This document shows positions 11,534 to 21,665 of a stretch of 64,000 bases of DNA, one piece after another. The translations under genes and the position numbers were made by a program. The notes under the pieces were generated by a model. The model was not told where the DNA came from. It did no database searches and was given only the letters and a program-made list of their open reading frames with translations. How positions within the stretch are numbered: position 1 is the stretch's first letter; each line of letters opens with the position of its first letter. Origin of the DNA: Gammaproteobacteria bacterium (GTDB lineage Bacteria; Pseudomonadota; Gammaproteobacteria; DSM-16500); the NCBI GenBank assembly GCA_031291175.1, contig JARLJO010000047.1, positions 62,001-126,000 on the forward strand, written 5' to 3'.

Positions 11534-14500
11534 TTATCTTTTTGAAGAAACCAGCCTACTTCTCGCAGGGTCAAAATCTTCGAATGCAGAATCATGTCTG
11601 CCTGCTATTGCTGCAACCCCATGAACCAATCCACTTGATGGTTCTTTTTGATCCCGCGCTTTTTCCTGCTTTTCTTCTTCAACTGCAACAACTGGCGCCT
11701 CGTTTGGCACCAATGTTTTGAACATCGTTAAATAAGAAGCGGTGACTTTATTGCGAGTATCAGCAGGATGCGGTGTTGTAAAATCTTTTAAATTATCACT
11801 CAATCCAGACCAGCTCGATAAACGCTGTCGCATGTTTTGATAAAAAGTCCCTGCAAAGGCAGCGATAGTGTAATTAACGCGGGTCAACCAATTGCTATTG
11901 GTCACAGCCGAAAACAAACGTGCGAAAATACTATTAGCCAACACATCAAGTGGTGTAATAATAGCAACGCGAATCACAAGCTCCAAGCCTATTTGTACAA
12001 ACTGTGAAATTGCATGTTTGAGCCGCGTTTTTAAATCATTTGCTCGTTTAGCACAATCAGCAAAAGCACTATTAAAAGGACGCAGATTCCCCTGCAATAC
12101 TGACGAGACCAATGATGTCACGATGAAAACCGTATCAAGCGCAAAGCCTAAAAAGACACTTAAGGTGGTTCTTAAAATAGAACGCGTTTCTTCCGGGTAA
12201 AGTGTCTTTTTTAATGATGCCGCTTGCTCTGGCGTGAAATACATTTTTATTTGTCGAAACAAATCATGCTTCTTGCGTGGACTTAAATATTGGACGTTAT
12301 TGTAATTCGCCTCAATAAAACTGGTAATACGAAAACGCTTGATCGTGTCATCAAATTTCTTTTTAACCAAAGGATGCTGAATCACTTTATTGTCTCGCTC
12401 AGCATGCCCGTAGATTTTTTGTAAACTTTCTAAATTATTCACTTTTAATAATTCTTTCATTGAGTGATTAACAAATTCATTCACGATTTTTGCATCAATT
12501 ACGTCAGGATGGTTCTTGTGATACAACGCTGTTAACGTTTTCTTCAGTTTATCAATACTCAAATCCATCTGATCTAAATCTTCACGTACTTTTGCATGCA
12601 TAAATTCAACTAACAAAATCCCAATCTTTGCACCCGCAAAACCTAACGCTAACGGCGGCACACTACCCATACTGTCGCGGATTTCTTCACTTAAACCAGG
12701 AATATCAAATTCAAAAGCCACAGCATAACCAATCAATACCGCCGCTCCCGCATACACAATAGTGGTTGCCGGATCCGCTGACAAATCATTAGCGCCTGTT
12801 ATCAGCCAGCTTTTGGGACCATGGATCGTCAACTCCCAGATGGCTGCTGCAATTTGCGCTTCGTTTGCACCCGCCGCCATTGCACTGGATATTTGTCCAT
12901 TGGCGGTTGCGCTACCTAAAGTCTGTGAAAATGAAATAAATTTTGCCGGTAAAATGTGACTCATTAAATTTGGCATCAAGACACTTAAGCCTCCTGCCGC
13001 ATAAAGGGCCGTGAACATAATACCGGCCATAGGATGCTTGGCAAAAATATGATGCATATAGAGAGAAATAAATTTCTTGCCGCCACGCGCCGCTGCATTT
13101 AAGAGATCATTCATTTCTGGACCGGTCGGCGTGTATTCGGTAACAGCAAATTTCTCAGCCATCAAAAATACATCTTCTTCTGCTTTTTGCTCATGCTTAA
13201 CTTCTTCTTGAACCTGATCAATCACGGTATGCAAAAAAGCATGATCAGGCGATCCTTCTGGGACATTGCCATGAAGCTTGTCTTTGATATCGCTGAATAT
13301 TCTTAATTTTTCGTTTTGGATAAAATTCGCTTCAGCATCCACCGAGTTCATGACTTCTGAAAAATCTTGTCTGGGATTACCATCAGCATAGTAATCTTGA
13401 ACCGTATGGAAAAACTTAATGGTGAATTGATGCAATACGTCGCGGATCCCATAAATAAAATCCACCACGATATTATCAAAAATATTTAAAATAATACTAC
13501 CGGCTTTCGATCCCAACGATAATAAACGACGACGCGTTTTTTCACGGATTTCATAACCCGCTAACACCGGCAAATCGCCGCGCTTTTCTGGGTTTTCTGC
13601 TCTCTCTGTTTCGGATAAATTAAATTCGGTAGTGGCCCATAGATTAGTAGTTTTTCGAATGGCTTTAACAAATGAAAATGATTGAATCGGAAACGTCAGC
13701 AGCACAACAGCCAAATCGATAAAACCTGCCACAATTCGCACCGTGAAATTGGCAAGCAGCCGAGCAAATGATCCTAACGCATTATTGGTGTGCCACTTTG
13801 TTGCTGCGACAATCTTTAAATCAAATTGACCGTGACAGTTTTCAATATAAGGCGCCTTCTTTTTGCCGTCTGGATTCAGCTCATCCATGTCATCTTCTGG
13901 AAAATGTAAGACATTCATGCCCTCAATAAAACTGATCGCAAGACAAGCGCGCTGTTCTTCTCTCGCATCTAATTTATTTTGACTGGAGTTATAAGCGAGA
14001 ATCTCATTGTCATGACCAAAATTACCATGGTGACCTTCCATAATCGAATTATGTGCATCAGCGTCATGATCATCAATCACTTTTTTTGCGTCGACAATGC
14101 AGCTATTTAAATCACCGCGGGTGGCGGCAAACTTCTTGTCATGAATATTGTACGTCAAAGATTGATTAATACCTTGCATCTCATCCAGATTATAAATCAT
14201 CTGTCTTTTTACAAACTCTAAAACCGAATCAATACCATTGGCTTGATTGTAATCCAGGAACGTATCTTCATTCAGCCCACTCAAATAGACTTCTGCTCGC
14301 TCAATGTCTTCATCAATAGACGCTAAATTATTTTCTTCACATTTATGTTGAATCGCCTTTAGATCAGCAATGTATTTTGCTAGTGTGTGTTTTAATTTAT
14401 CGAGCGCAAGCGAAGATTCTTCGTAAGCCACATTCTGATTGACTAAAGATTCTAATTGCTCTAATGCTTCAAAACGATCCTGGACAAAATCCAACAACCA

Positions 14501-14944
14501 CATTTTTTCTTTAAAACGATTACTGATAAAACCTTCTGCAATTCTTTCATGCGCAATTGCCCGGTAATGTCCCAAAGCGGCAATCACATTCCCTGTCAGG
14601 GATGCTGTGTTGACAATTCCCCAACGTTTCGCTTCTTTGATTTTTTTAGCGGTGGTATGCCAAGTGAATGAATCAAAAGATTCTTTGCGTTTGATAACCT
14701 GGAGCGTACTTGCTTTATCCCCTTCTTGATAGCCAACCGGCTTCAGTAGAATGGATTCTTTGCTAAAATGCGTCGGCGTGGTTTTAGCAGAAACACCCCA
14801 CATGGCAGAAGGCTCAAATACATACAGCTCTTTGGTTGCACTTTTTCGAAAATGAAATAATTCAGCCTGAAAATGATGCTCAATTAATTCTTTGTCGCTA
14901 GGCAAGCTGCTTCTGTTATAAAACATGGACATAGGGAATCTCAT
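11534..14944 (-). CDS. large multi-membrane-segment protein, possible effector
   Basis: The 1136-residue protein is not recognised. The first 430 residues are soluble and helical, without a signal peptide. Hydrophobic segments then appear: AGFIDLAVVLLTFPIQSF near 435, MAGIMFTALYAAGGLSVLMP near 680, TTIVYAGAAVLIGYAVAF near 765, LALGFAGAKIGILLVEF near 795, VFLGFALDTVFIVTSLVSSV near 970, and LELVIRVAIITPLDVLA near 1020. The C-terminus is Glu/Lys-rich (VEEEKQEKARDQKE), resembling the E-block reported for Dot/Icm signals. Three nearby Met codons (1, 5, 7) are possible starts; none has a strong ribosome site. It splits rnhB from lpxB. Confidence 0.85.
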   Translation of the reverse strand: MRFPMSMFYNRSSLPSDKELIEHHFQAELFHFRKSATKELYVFEPSAMWGVSAKTTPTHFSKESILLKPVGYQEGDKASTLQVIKRKESFDSFTWHTTAKKIKEAKRWGIVNTASLTGNVIAALGHYRAIAHERIAEGFISNRFKEKMWLLDFVQDRFEALEQLESLVNQNVAYEESSLALDKLKHTLAKYIADLKAIQHKCEENNLASIDEDIERAEVYLSGLNEDTFLDYNQANGIDSVLEFVKRQMIYNLDEMQGINQSLTYNIHDKKFAATRGDLNSCIVDAKKVIDDHDADAHNSIMEGHHGNFGHDNEILAYNSSQNKLDAREEQRACLAISFIEGMNVLHFPEDDMDELNPDGKKKAPYIENCHGQFDLKIVAATKWHTNNALGSFARLLANFTVRIVAGFIDLAVVLLTFPIQSFSFVKAIRKTTNLWATTEFNLSETERAENPEKRGDLPVLAGYEIREKTRRRLLSLGSKAGSIILNIFDNIVVDFIYGIRDVLHQFTIKFFHTVQDYYADGNPRQDFSEVMNSVDAEANFIQNEKLRIFSDIKDKLHGNVPEGSPDHAFLHTVIDQVQEEVKHEQKAEEDVFLMAEKFAVTEYTPTGPEMNDLLNAAARGGKKFISLYMHHIFAKHPMAGIMFTALYAAGGLSVLMPNLMSHILPAKFISFSQTLGSATANGQISSAMAAGANEAQIAAAIWELTIHGPKSWLITGANDLSADPATTIVYAGAAVLIGYAVAFEFDIPGLSEEIRDSMGSVPPLALGFAGAKIGILLVEFMHAKVREDLDQMDLSIDKLKKTLTALYHKNHPDVIDAKIVNEFVNHSMKELLKVNNLESLQKIYGHAERDNKVIQHPLVKKKFDDTIKRFRITSFIEANYNNVQYLSPRKKHDLFRQIKMYFTPEQAASLKKTLYPEETRSILRTTLSVFLGFALDTVFIVTSLVSSVLQGNLRPFNSAFADCAKRANDLKTRLKHAISQFVQIGLELVIRVAIITPLDVLANSIFARLFSAVTNSNWLTRVNYTIAAFAGTFYQNMRQRLSSWSGLSDNLKDFTTPHPADTRNKVTASYLTMFKTLVPNEAPVVAVEEEKQEKARDQKEPSSGLVHGVAAIAGRHDSAFEDFDPARSRLVSSKR

Positions 14945-15063
14945 CGAATGGAATAAACAAATTTGTCTTAGAATACAGATTAAAGCTTAAGGAACAATTA
15001 AGATTGCGCGACAACAGACCAAAAACCGGGGCAATTGTACTGACAAAGAAGCCTCAATGACTT

Positions 15064-16203
15064 TTATTTGCCTGCATTAATTAAATTTAACACCGATTCT
15101 GCGGCTCGCTGATTGGCATCGCACCGCAATTGCTGGTGGATATCCGTAAAGGTTTTTAGCAGTTTTTCTGTTTTTTCAGGGCAATCCAGATAGTCAAAAA
15201 TCGCCTGCGCCAGATGATCTGGCTTCGCGGCATCTTGAATAAACTCAGGCACCAATCCCTCATTTGCCAATAAATTGGGTAAGCCAATATAGGGAATTTT
15301 TACTAAGTGGCGTGCGATTTGATAGGTCAGATTTGCCATCTTATAGACAATAACCATAGGACGCTTGAACAACATAGCTTCTAAGGTCGCGGTGCCTGAT
15401 GCCACCAAAACCACATCTGCAGCCGCCATCACTTCATGCGAGCACCCTTCATAAAAGTGAATGGGCAACTGCGGCGCGAGCGCCTGGCAATGTTCACGAA
15501 ACTCTTTATTGCGAGCTGAATTGGCCGCTGAAGTAATAAATTGTAATTGGGGACGATCCTGCCAACAACGTAACGCTGTACGCACAAAAGTTTCAGCCAG
15601 GAAGCGCACTTCATTACGACGACTGCCAGGTAGCAATGCGATATAGGTTGTGTCTGTGTTTAAATTCAAGGAAGCGCGGGCTGCGAGCTTATCCGGTTGT
15701 AGCGGGATAATATCCGCCAGAGGATGCCCAACAAAACAAGCAGGCACGTTATGCTGCTCGTAGAATGCTTTTTCAAACGGAAACAAAGTCAGCACCAAGT
15801 CTACCGCTTTTGCGATCTTATGAATGCGCTTCTTCCGCCAAGCCCAGACAGACGGACTGACGTAATGCACAACAGGAATACCTGCTTGACGTAACTTTAA
15901 TTCAAGACCTAAATTAAAATCAGGGGAATCAATACCAATAAACACATCGGGTTTTTGCTGGATAAAATGGCGATATAAATTATCACGCATTTTGAATAAC
16001 TCAGGGAGTCGACGCAACGGCTCAATCAAACCCATCACCGCCAGTCGCTCCATGTCATAAAGACTTTGGCAACCATACGCTATCATGTCAGGGCCGCCAA
16101 TACCGGAAGCTTTTAAGTTAGGCTCTGCCTGGCGAAGGACGCGCAGCAAACCTGCGCCTAAAATATTACCTGAAACTTCACCTGCAATAATTCCAACTTT
16201 CAT
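15064..16203 (-). CDS. lpxB: lipid-A-disaccharide synthase
   Basis: LpxB joins UDP-2,3-diacylglucosamine and lipid X to form the lipid A disaccharide at the inner membrane. The 379 residues match the family length. Visible landmarks are the N-terminal GEVSGNILGAGLLRVLR, GIDSPDFNLGLE, VHYVSPSVWAWRKKRI, the LLPGSRRNEVRF loop and ASGTATLEAMLFKRPMVIVYK, all typical of this GT19 family. It is the last gene of the lpxD-fabZ-lpxA-lpxB run, three bases after lpxA. An unrelated large gene, not rnhB, follows. Confidence 0.97.
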   Translation of the reverse strand: MKVGIIAGEVSGNILGAGLLRVLRQAEPNLKASGIGGPDMIAYGCQSLYDMERLAVMGLIEPLRRLPELFKMRDNLYRHFIQQKPDVFIGIDSPDFNLGLELKLRQAGIPVVHYVSPSVWAWRKKRIHKIAKAVDLVLTLFPFEKAFYEQHNVPACFVGHPLADIIPLQPDKLAARASLNLNTDTTYIALLPGSRRNEVRFLAETFVRTALRCWQDRPQLQFITSAANSARNKEFREHCQALAPQLPIHFYEGCSHEVMAAADVVLVASGTATLEAMLFKRPMVIVYKMANLTYQIARHLVKIPYIGLPNLLANEGLVPEFIQDAAKPDHLAQAIFDYLDCPEKTEKLLKTFTDIHQQLRCDANQRAAESVLNLINAGK

Positions 16204-16206
16204 GAT

Positions 16207-16986
16207 TTAGCGCACGATCCCCCGACTTGACCCTTGAATGAAGTCAATCAGTGTTTGAATTTCGCCACAATTAACGACCATTTGCTGAAGCTGCTCTAGC
16301 GCTTGTCGCACGGTGAAACCTTTACGATAAATGGTTTTATAAGCACGACGCAAATTCATCATCGTCTCTGTTTCAAAACCACGACGCTTCATGCCGATGG
16401 TGTTTAAACCAAATGGCTTGGCATAATAGCCTGACACTTTCACAAAAGGAGGAACGTCTTTATCAATCATAGCGCCCATTGAGGCAAAGCTATTCATGCC
16501 CACGCGGCAAAATTGAAACACGCCTGCAAAACCACCTAAAATCGCATAATCTTCAACGACAACGTGTCCTGCTAATGAAGCATTGTTTGCAAAAATCGTA
16601 TGATTTCCCACAATGCAATCGTGTGCGATGTGCACATAAGCCATGAATAAATTATCATCGCCAATGCGTGTGACTGACTTATCGTTAGCTGTGCCGCGAT
16701 TGAACGTACAAAATTCACGGATGACATTACGATCACCGATTTCAAGAAAGGTTTGTTCGCCTTTGAATTTTTTATCTTGTGGTATTTCACCAATCGATGA
16801 ATATTGAAAAATCTTATTATCACGCCCGATTTTTGAAGGACCTTGAATCACAACATGAGGACCAATCCAGGTGCCTTCACCGATCTCAACATCCGGTCCA
16901 ATCAATGTCCACGGACCAATAGTGACATTGGGTGCGATGCGTGCGGTAGGATGAATAATTGCAGTTTTATCTATCACTTGAATCAA
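16207..16986 (-). CDS. lpxA: UDP-N-acetylglucosamine acyltransferase
   Basis: LpxA adds a hydroxyacyl chain to UDP-GlcNAc, the first step of lipid A synthesis. The 259-residue product is a left-handed beta-helix with hexapeptide repeats ([21 protein letters not shown], then [14 protein letters not shown]). It contains the catalytic-His region [14 protein letters not shown] and the C-terminal helical part. Its start overlaps the fabZ stop by four bases (ATGA), which implies translational coupling, and lpxB follows three bases later. Confidence 0.97.
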   Translation of the reverse strand: MIQVIDKTAIIHPTARIAPNVTIGPWTLIGPDVEIGEGTWIGPHVVIQGPSKIGRDNKIFQYSSIGEIPQDKKFKGEQTFLEIGDRNVIREFCTFNRGTANDKSVTRIGDDNLFMAYVHIAHDCIVGNHTIFANNASLAGHVVVEDYAILGGFAGVFQFCRVGMNSFASMGAMIDKDVPPFVKVSGYYAKPFGLNTIGMKRRGFETETMMNLRRAYKTIYRKGFTVRQALEQLQQMVVNCGEIQTLIDFIQGSSRGIVR

Positions 16987-17426
16987 CCTCTTCTTGCACT
17001 TAACAACTCAGCAGAGCACGCAAGCTCACCGTCTACGTGTGCTGCACCTTCTAATTTCCACATATCTCGTTTCGTTTTGATCACTTTCACTTCTAAGCGA
17101 AGCTGATCACCTGGCTCGACCACACGTCTGAAACGCGCATTATCAATACCAGCAAAATAATATAAGACGCCTTCGCTAGGCAAAGTATTGGTGGATTTGT
17201 AAGCCAAAACTCCCGCCGCTTGCGCTAATGCTTCTAAAATAAGCACACCAGGCATCACAGGGCGGCCTGGAAAATGCCCAACAAAAAACGGTTCATTAAT
17301 GGTCACATTTTTGATCGCGACTAATGATTTGCCTTCTTCCATTTCAATCACGCGATCTATCAAAAGAAACGGGTGACGATGTGGAAGATATTTCAGTATT
17401 TCATGGATGTCCATTACACTTTTCAT
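16983..17426 (-). CDS. fabZ: 3-hydroxyacyl-ACP dehydratase
   Basis: FabZ dehydrates 3-hydroxyacyl-ACP in the fatty acid elongation cycle and competes with LpxA/LpxD for hydroxyacyl-ACP. The 147-residue hot-dog-fold protein has [14 protein letters not shown] with the catalytic His and [21 protein letters not shown] with the catalytic Glu. The start overlaps lpxD's stop by four bases, and the stop overlaps the lpxA start by four. MDIHEIL at residue 5 is an alternative start. Confidence 0.97.
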   Translation of the reverse strand: MKSVMDIHEILKYLPHRHPFLLIDRVIEMEEGKSLVAIKNVTINEPFFVGHFPGRPVMPGVLILEALAQAAGVLAYKSTNTLPSEGVLYYFAGIDNARFRRVVEPGDQLRLEVKVIKTKRDMWKLEGAAHVDGELACSAELLSARRG

Positions 17427-18484
17427 GTCGCAATTCTCTCTGTTAATGCCTCTAGAGCTATTTCTAACTCCTTCACTCGATTAGTTAAATGCTCTAAACG
17501 ATGTAATCGTGCGCTGTTTTTACGCCATTCTTTGTTAGTGACCAAGCCACCAACACCGGAAGAATAAATCCCTGGTTCACGAATCGACTTCGTGACCTCA
17601 GTACCACCTGTAATCATGACATTGTCGGCAATCGTGAGATGCCCACCGACTCCCGCCTGCCCGCCAATCAGGCAATTCTTGCCGATGACAGAGCTACCCG
17701 CAATGCCCACACAACCGGCAATGGCTGTGTTTTCACCGATTCGCACATTATGCCCAATTTGAATAAGGTTATCTAATTTAGCGCCTTTTTCAATGACGGT
17801 ATCGTTAATGGCACCACGATCAATAGCGGTATTGGCTCCAATATCCACATCATCTTCTAGAATGACTCGTCCTAGTTGTGGCACTTTTTGCCAAGACCCT
17901 TTATGCTTCGCAAAGCCAAAGCCATCACTACCAATGACCGCACCGCTTGAAATATGCACTCTTTTGCCCACTTTAACCCGAAAGTAGAGGGTTACATTGG
18001 CATCTAGAGAAGCGTGCTCATCAATCTCGACCGCGTCACCAATCACGCAATTGGGGCCAATAATAACATGAGGACCTAATTTAACCCTATCACCGATTAC
18101 GGCATTCGCCGCTATGCTGACGGTTGGATCAATTTCGCAATCTTTGCCCACGACAGCGGAAGGGTGCACCCCAATCGTTGTGGTTATTTTTTGCTCGAAC
18201 CGGGCGGCTATTTTAGCATAAATATAGTACGGATCGCGACAAATGATCGCATTAACTGGGCAATCTTCTGAATCCTCTTGCGTCAAGATCACAGCGGAAG
18301 CTTGTGTCTCGGGTAAGTATTTTTTGTATTGGGGATTCATTAAAAAAGTGATTTGGCCGGGTTCTGCCTGCTGGATGGTTGAAACACTAGTGATTAAGCA
18401 ATTTGGATCGCCTTTTAAAATCGCATCCAAACCTTGAATTAATTCAGATAATTGAAACTGTGATTTGTGCGGATTTGATGTCAT
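17423..18484 (-). CDS. lpxD: UDP-3-O-acylglucosamine N-acyltransferase
   Basis: LpxD adds the second hydroxyacyl chain in lipid A synthesis. The 353 residues comprise an N-terminal uridine-binding domain (to about residue 105), a hexapeptide-repeat beta-helix (for example [20 protein letters not shown] and [17 protein letters not shown]) and a C-terminal helix rich in Leu/Glu ([19 protein letters not shown]). The catalytic His region [14 protein letters not shown] is present. It is separated from skp by a hairpin that may weaken read-through. Confidence 0.97.
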   Translation of the reverse strand: MTSNPHKSQFQLSELIQGLDAILKGDPNCLITSVSTIQQAEPGQITFLMNPQYKKYLPETQASAVILTQEDSEDCPVNAIICRDPYYIYAKIAARFEQKITTTIGVHPSAVVGKDCEIDPTVSIAANAVIGDRVKLGPHVIIGPNCVIGDAVEIDEHASLDANVTLYFRVKVGKRVHISSGAVIGSDGFGFAKHKGSWQKVPQLGRVILEDDVDIGANTAIDRGAINDTVIEKGAKLDNLIQIGHNVRIGENTAIAGCVGIAGSSVIGKNCLIGGQAGVGGHLTIADNVMITGGTEVTKSIREPGIYSSGVGGLVTNKEWRKNSARLHRLEHLTNRVKELEIALEALTERIAT

Positions 18485-18520
18485 GAAAGATTACTCAAAA
18501 ACGTTATCCCCTCAATGCGA

Positions 18521-18566
18521 AAAGGCCGAGGTAATCACTTTTTGTAAAAGAGATTACCTGGCCTTT
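18521..18566 (-). terminator. intercistronic hairpin between skp and lpxD
   Basis: AAAGGCC plus GGTAATC on one arm pairs with GATTACC plus GGCCTTT on the other, with small internal mismatches. Read on the minus strand, it is followed by a short TTTT-type tract (GGCCTTTTCGC). It could be a partial terminator adjusting skp/bamA against lpxD expression, or an mRNA-stability element. Confidence 0.55.
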
Positions 18567-18583
18567 AAGATGAGCGAAACAAA

Positions 18584-19123
18584 TTACTCTTTGTTAAACT
18601 CTTTAGCAACTTGCTTGGTGATGTCTGTCGCATCGCTAGCGTAAACCACAGCTTGTGAATCCAACACTAAAGTGTAGTTTTCTTTCTTAGCCATGCCAGA
18701 GATAACGCCGCTTAACTGACCCAAAATGCTTTGCATTGCTTTGTTTTGCTCTGCATTCACTTCTTTTTGGAATGCGCCAGCGTCTTTCAAGAATGCTGCT
18801 TTTTCGTCGCCAATCTTTTTCTCTGTTGCGTCACGGTCTTTTTGGCTCATCGTTGGAGATTCTTTGCTGTACTTATCAACTTCATCTTGCAAAGTTTTTT
18901 GTTGAGCTGTTAATTTTTCTTGACGTGGTTTGAACTGGTCTTGCAATTTGGTATTAACTTTAGCCACTTTGGATGACTGCATTAACACTTGTTGAACGTT
19001 AACGACAGCAATTTTGGTTAAAGCTGGTGTTGAAGCAGCAGGGGTTGCAGTTGCATCTGCAGCGAATGCGTTAGCGCCCGCTAAAAGAAGAATCGAGCTT
19101 AAAATGGCCAAAACTTTCTTCAT
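18584..19123 (-). CDS. skp: periplasmic chaperone Skp/OmpH
   Basis: Skp binds unfolded outer-membrane proteins in the periplasm and delivers them to BamA. The 179-residue product starts with a signal peptide (MKKVLAILSSILLLAGANAFA, cleavage near 22). It continues with the Skp core: IAVVNVQQVLMQS, then a long Lys/Gln-rich coiled coil (LQDQFKPRQEKLTAQQKTLQDE as two arms), and the closing strands YTLVLDSQAVVYASD. bamA lies just upstream, the expected partner order. It is slightly longer than the enterobacterial protein, mainly through an Ala/Thr-rich stretch after the signal peptide. Confidence 0.94.
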   Translation of the reverse strand: MKKVLAILSSILLLAGANAFAADATATPAASTPALTKIAVVNVQQVLMQSSKVAKVNTKLQDQFKPRQEKLTAQQKTLQDEVDKYSKESPTMSQKDRDATEKKIGDEKAAFLKDAGAFQKEVNAEQNKAMQSILGQLSGVISGMAKKENYTLVLDSQAVVYASDATDITKQVAKEFNKE

Positions 19124-19207
19124 AACTTTCTCCAGTATAAAAAATTAATATTCCTATTATTAAACAACTCGGTGAACATACCCACACAATTGTCTAGTAT
19201 GCCACGT

Positions 19208-21535
19208 TTATCCAAAATTAGCACCTAGTGAGAAATCAAATGCTTTTAAATCGTCACCAGGACGAACATTGATTGGTCTCGCCATACTAACTTCGATTGG
19301 GCCCATTGGGGATAGCCATTCTGCTGAAATACCAGCAGAATAACGCAGAGGCCCAGACCCCGTACCACCGTACTTTCGGTTATCGAAAGTTTGGTATACG
19401 TTACCCGCATCAACAAACAACGTTGTTCGTAAATTATCTGAAATATAGTTTGGTAAAATCAAACCCAGACTAGCATCAGCTAACAAGTTACCACCCGTTG
19501 ATTGATGATTCGGCGTATTATCTTTTGGCCCCAAGGTATTGGTGGTAAAACCGCGCACCGAGCCGATACCCCCCGCGTAAAAATTCTTGAAGAATGGATA
19601 ATCTTCACCATTCGAGAAGCTATTACCATAACCGATAGCGCCTCTTGCGGTCACCAAAAAGTTATTCACGATAGGATGAAACCAGGCACCCGAATAATTC
19701 ATCGTGTAATAACGCAATGATTGCGATTCAGCCGGCAAGAATAAATTCAAACCTATTGCTTGACGTGCGCCACGTGTCGGGAAGATCGCTCTGTCTCTTG
19801 AGTCACGAGACAATCCCATCATTAAATCAAATTGCTGGAAGTGTCGGCCATGTCTGTTGGCAAAATCCGCGACCAAAGTCGATACGTTGGTTCTGCTATT
19901 GGCAAACGTAATCAAGGTGTTTTGATAACCATAGCCCAAGTCCAAACGGTTAATCGCATTTTTTTCAGGACCAAAAGGAATGCTATACGTGTCAGAAATA
20001 TCGTATTCATTCATGGTATAACTTTTGGTTAAGTTTGCCTGACCTGGATCCACGCGTGATGCCGAGATATTCACACTACGACTAATGCCATCGGTGGTAA
20101 AATAAGGATCGGTATAACTTGCGCCATAGAAGCGTTGATAACGACTGGTTTCAACGTTTAATCCGAGTGTTTTACCCGTGCCCAGGAAATTTTTCTGATT
20201 GACACCCGCACCTAAAATCACATGCTGCGCTTGCGAGTAACCAATACGCCCTGTCAGTTCTGCGGAATTATTCTCAGTGACTTTGTAGTTAAGATCGACT
20301 TGATTATCTTTATTTGGCACAGGTACCACGGACATTTCCGTGTCTTTTAAATAAGGCAACAAGTTCAAGCGACGCTTGGATTCTTCCATGGCGCCAGTGG
20401 AAGCCACCCCCCCCTCCATTTGTTGCATCTCACGACGCAACACTTCGTCATTGGTTTTTGTGTTATCTGTGAAATAAATATGGCGGACGTACATGCGCTT
20501 GCCCGCTTTCAAATTAAAGTCCAAGAAAACAGTACGGTTTTTCTCGTCGATGGTCGGATTTAAGTTGATGGTGGCATAGATGTAACCTACTTTGCCTAAC
20601 TCATCGCTGATCGCTTTTTCAGAATCCATTACCACTTGTCGTGAGAAAGTATCGCCTGGCTTGATGCGAATTAAACCAATCAATTGACTACGAGGAACGA
20701 CGAATTCGCCAGTCAATGTAAATCCTTTGACGGTGTATTTCTCGCCTTCTTCTACTACGATAGTGACATATACCGATTTACGATCCGGTGTAATGGACAC
20801 TTGAGAGGATTTCACATTCACTTTCAAATAGCCGCGATCCAAGTAGAAATTACGTAATCCTTCCAGACTCGCGTCTAATTTTTCTTGGGAGTATTGATCG
20901 GTTTGAGTAAAGAACGTTAACAGACCTTGGCGGGTAATTGTTAATTGTTGTACCAATTTTTTTTCAGAGTAAGCGTGATTACCAATGATCGTAATACGAC
21001 GAATTTTAGCCGTGATACCTTCTGAGATATCAATTTTCACTAATACTCGATTACGTGGCAAGGGAGACACGTCAATATCAATACGCGCGTTATAACGTCC
21101 CAATTCAAAATATTGATTCAATAAACTTTGCTTGATGCGATCTAAAATAGCACGATTGTAAACTCGTCCTTCGGCAATATCTAAGCTCTTCATCACGGAA
21201 GTTAGCTTATCTGTTGGGATGACGCTATTGCCTGTGATTTTTAATTGACCGATAGTCGGACGTTCAATCACATGAATAATTAAAGTGTCGCCGTTACGCG
21301 ATAAAGTGATGTGATCAAAAAAGCCGGTTTTATAAAGTGATTTGATAATGGCTGTGGTTTTTTCAGGGCGTAGCACTTCGCCACGCTTGATGGGCAAATA
21401 ACTATAAACTGTTTCAGAGTCGATTCGCTGTAAACCTTCGACATCAATGTGTCTCACAACAAAAGCATCTGCTGCAAAAACAGGAGCGACAAAACCATTC
21501 AAAAATAAGACCAATACAACTAATAATTTTTTCAT
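19208..21535 (-). CDS. bamA: outer membrane protein assembly factor BamA
   Basis: BamA is the Omp85 core of the machine that folds beta-barrels into the outer membrane. I start it at MKKLLVVLVLFLNGFVAPVFA, a signal peptide; an upstream in-frame codon adds 18 charged residues with no family likeness. Five POTRA domains follow (FVVRHIDVEGLQRI begins POTRA1), then the 16-strand barrel with the conserved GGIGSVRGF loop-6 motif. The 774 residues fit the family. The last residues are FDFSLGANFG, so the usual terminal aromatic is penultimate. rseP and dxr, which commonly lie just upstream, are absent. Confidence 0.96.
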   Translation of the reverse strand: MKKLLVVLVLFLNGFVAPVFAADAFVVRHIDVEGLQRIDSETVYSYLPIKRGEVLRPEKTTAIIKSLYKTGFFDHITLSRNGDTLIIHVIERPTIGQLKITGNSVIPTDKLTSVMKSLDIAEGRVYNRAILDRIKQSLLNQYFELGRYNARIDIDVSPLPRNRVLVKIDISEGITAKIRRITIIGNHAYSEKKLVQQLTITRQGLLTFFTQTDQYSQEKLDASLEGLRNFYLDRGYLKVNVKSSQVSITPDRKSVYVTIVVEEGEKYTVKGFTLTGEFVVPRSQLIGLIRIKPGDTFSRQVVMDSEKAISDELGKVGYIYATINLNPTIDEKNRTVFLDFNLKAGKRMYVRHIYFTDNTKTNDEVLRREMQQMEGGVASTGAMEESKRRLNLLPYLKDTEMSVVPVPNKDNQVDLNYKVTENNSAELTGRIGYSQAQHVILGAGVNQKNFLGTGKTLGLNVETSRYQRFYGASYTDPYFTTDGISRSVNISASRVDPGQANLTKSYTMNEYDISDTYSIPFGPEKNAINRLDLGYGYQNTLITFANSRTNVSTLVADFANRHGRHFQQFDLMMGLSRDSRDRAIFPTRGARQAIGLNLFLPAESQSLRYYTMNYSGAWFHPIVNNFLVTARGAIGYGNSFSNGEDYPFFKNFYAGGIGSVRGFTTNTLGPKDNTPNHQSTGGNLLADASLGLILPNYISDNLRTTLFVDAGNVYQTFDNRKYGGTGSGPLRYSAGISAEWLSPMGPIEVSMARPINVRPGDDLKAFDFSLGANFG

Positions 21536-21665
21536 CTGACTCACATCTTTTTTTAATTTGTCTACCTGCCTTTTTCTTGTTCTGCTCAAACAATGAGGAG
21601 ATAGAGAACAGGACTTACGCTAAAAGATCGCCAATTATCCAAGCTTTAGCTCTGCAAATCTAGTA

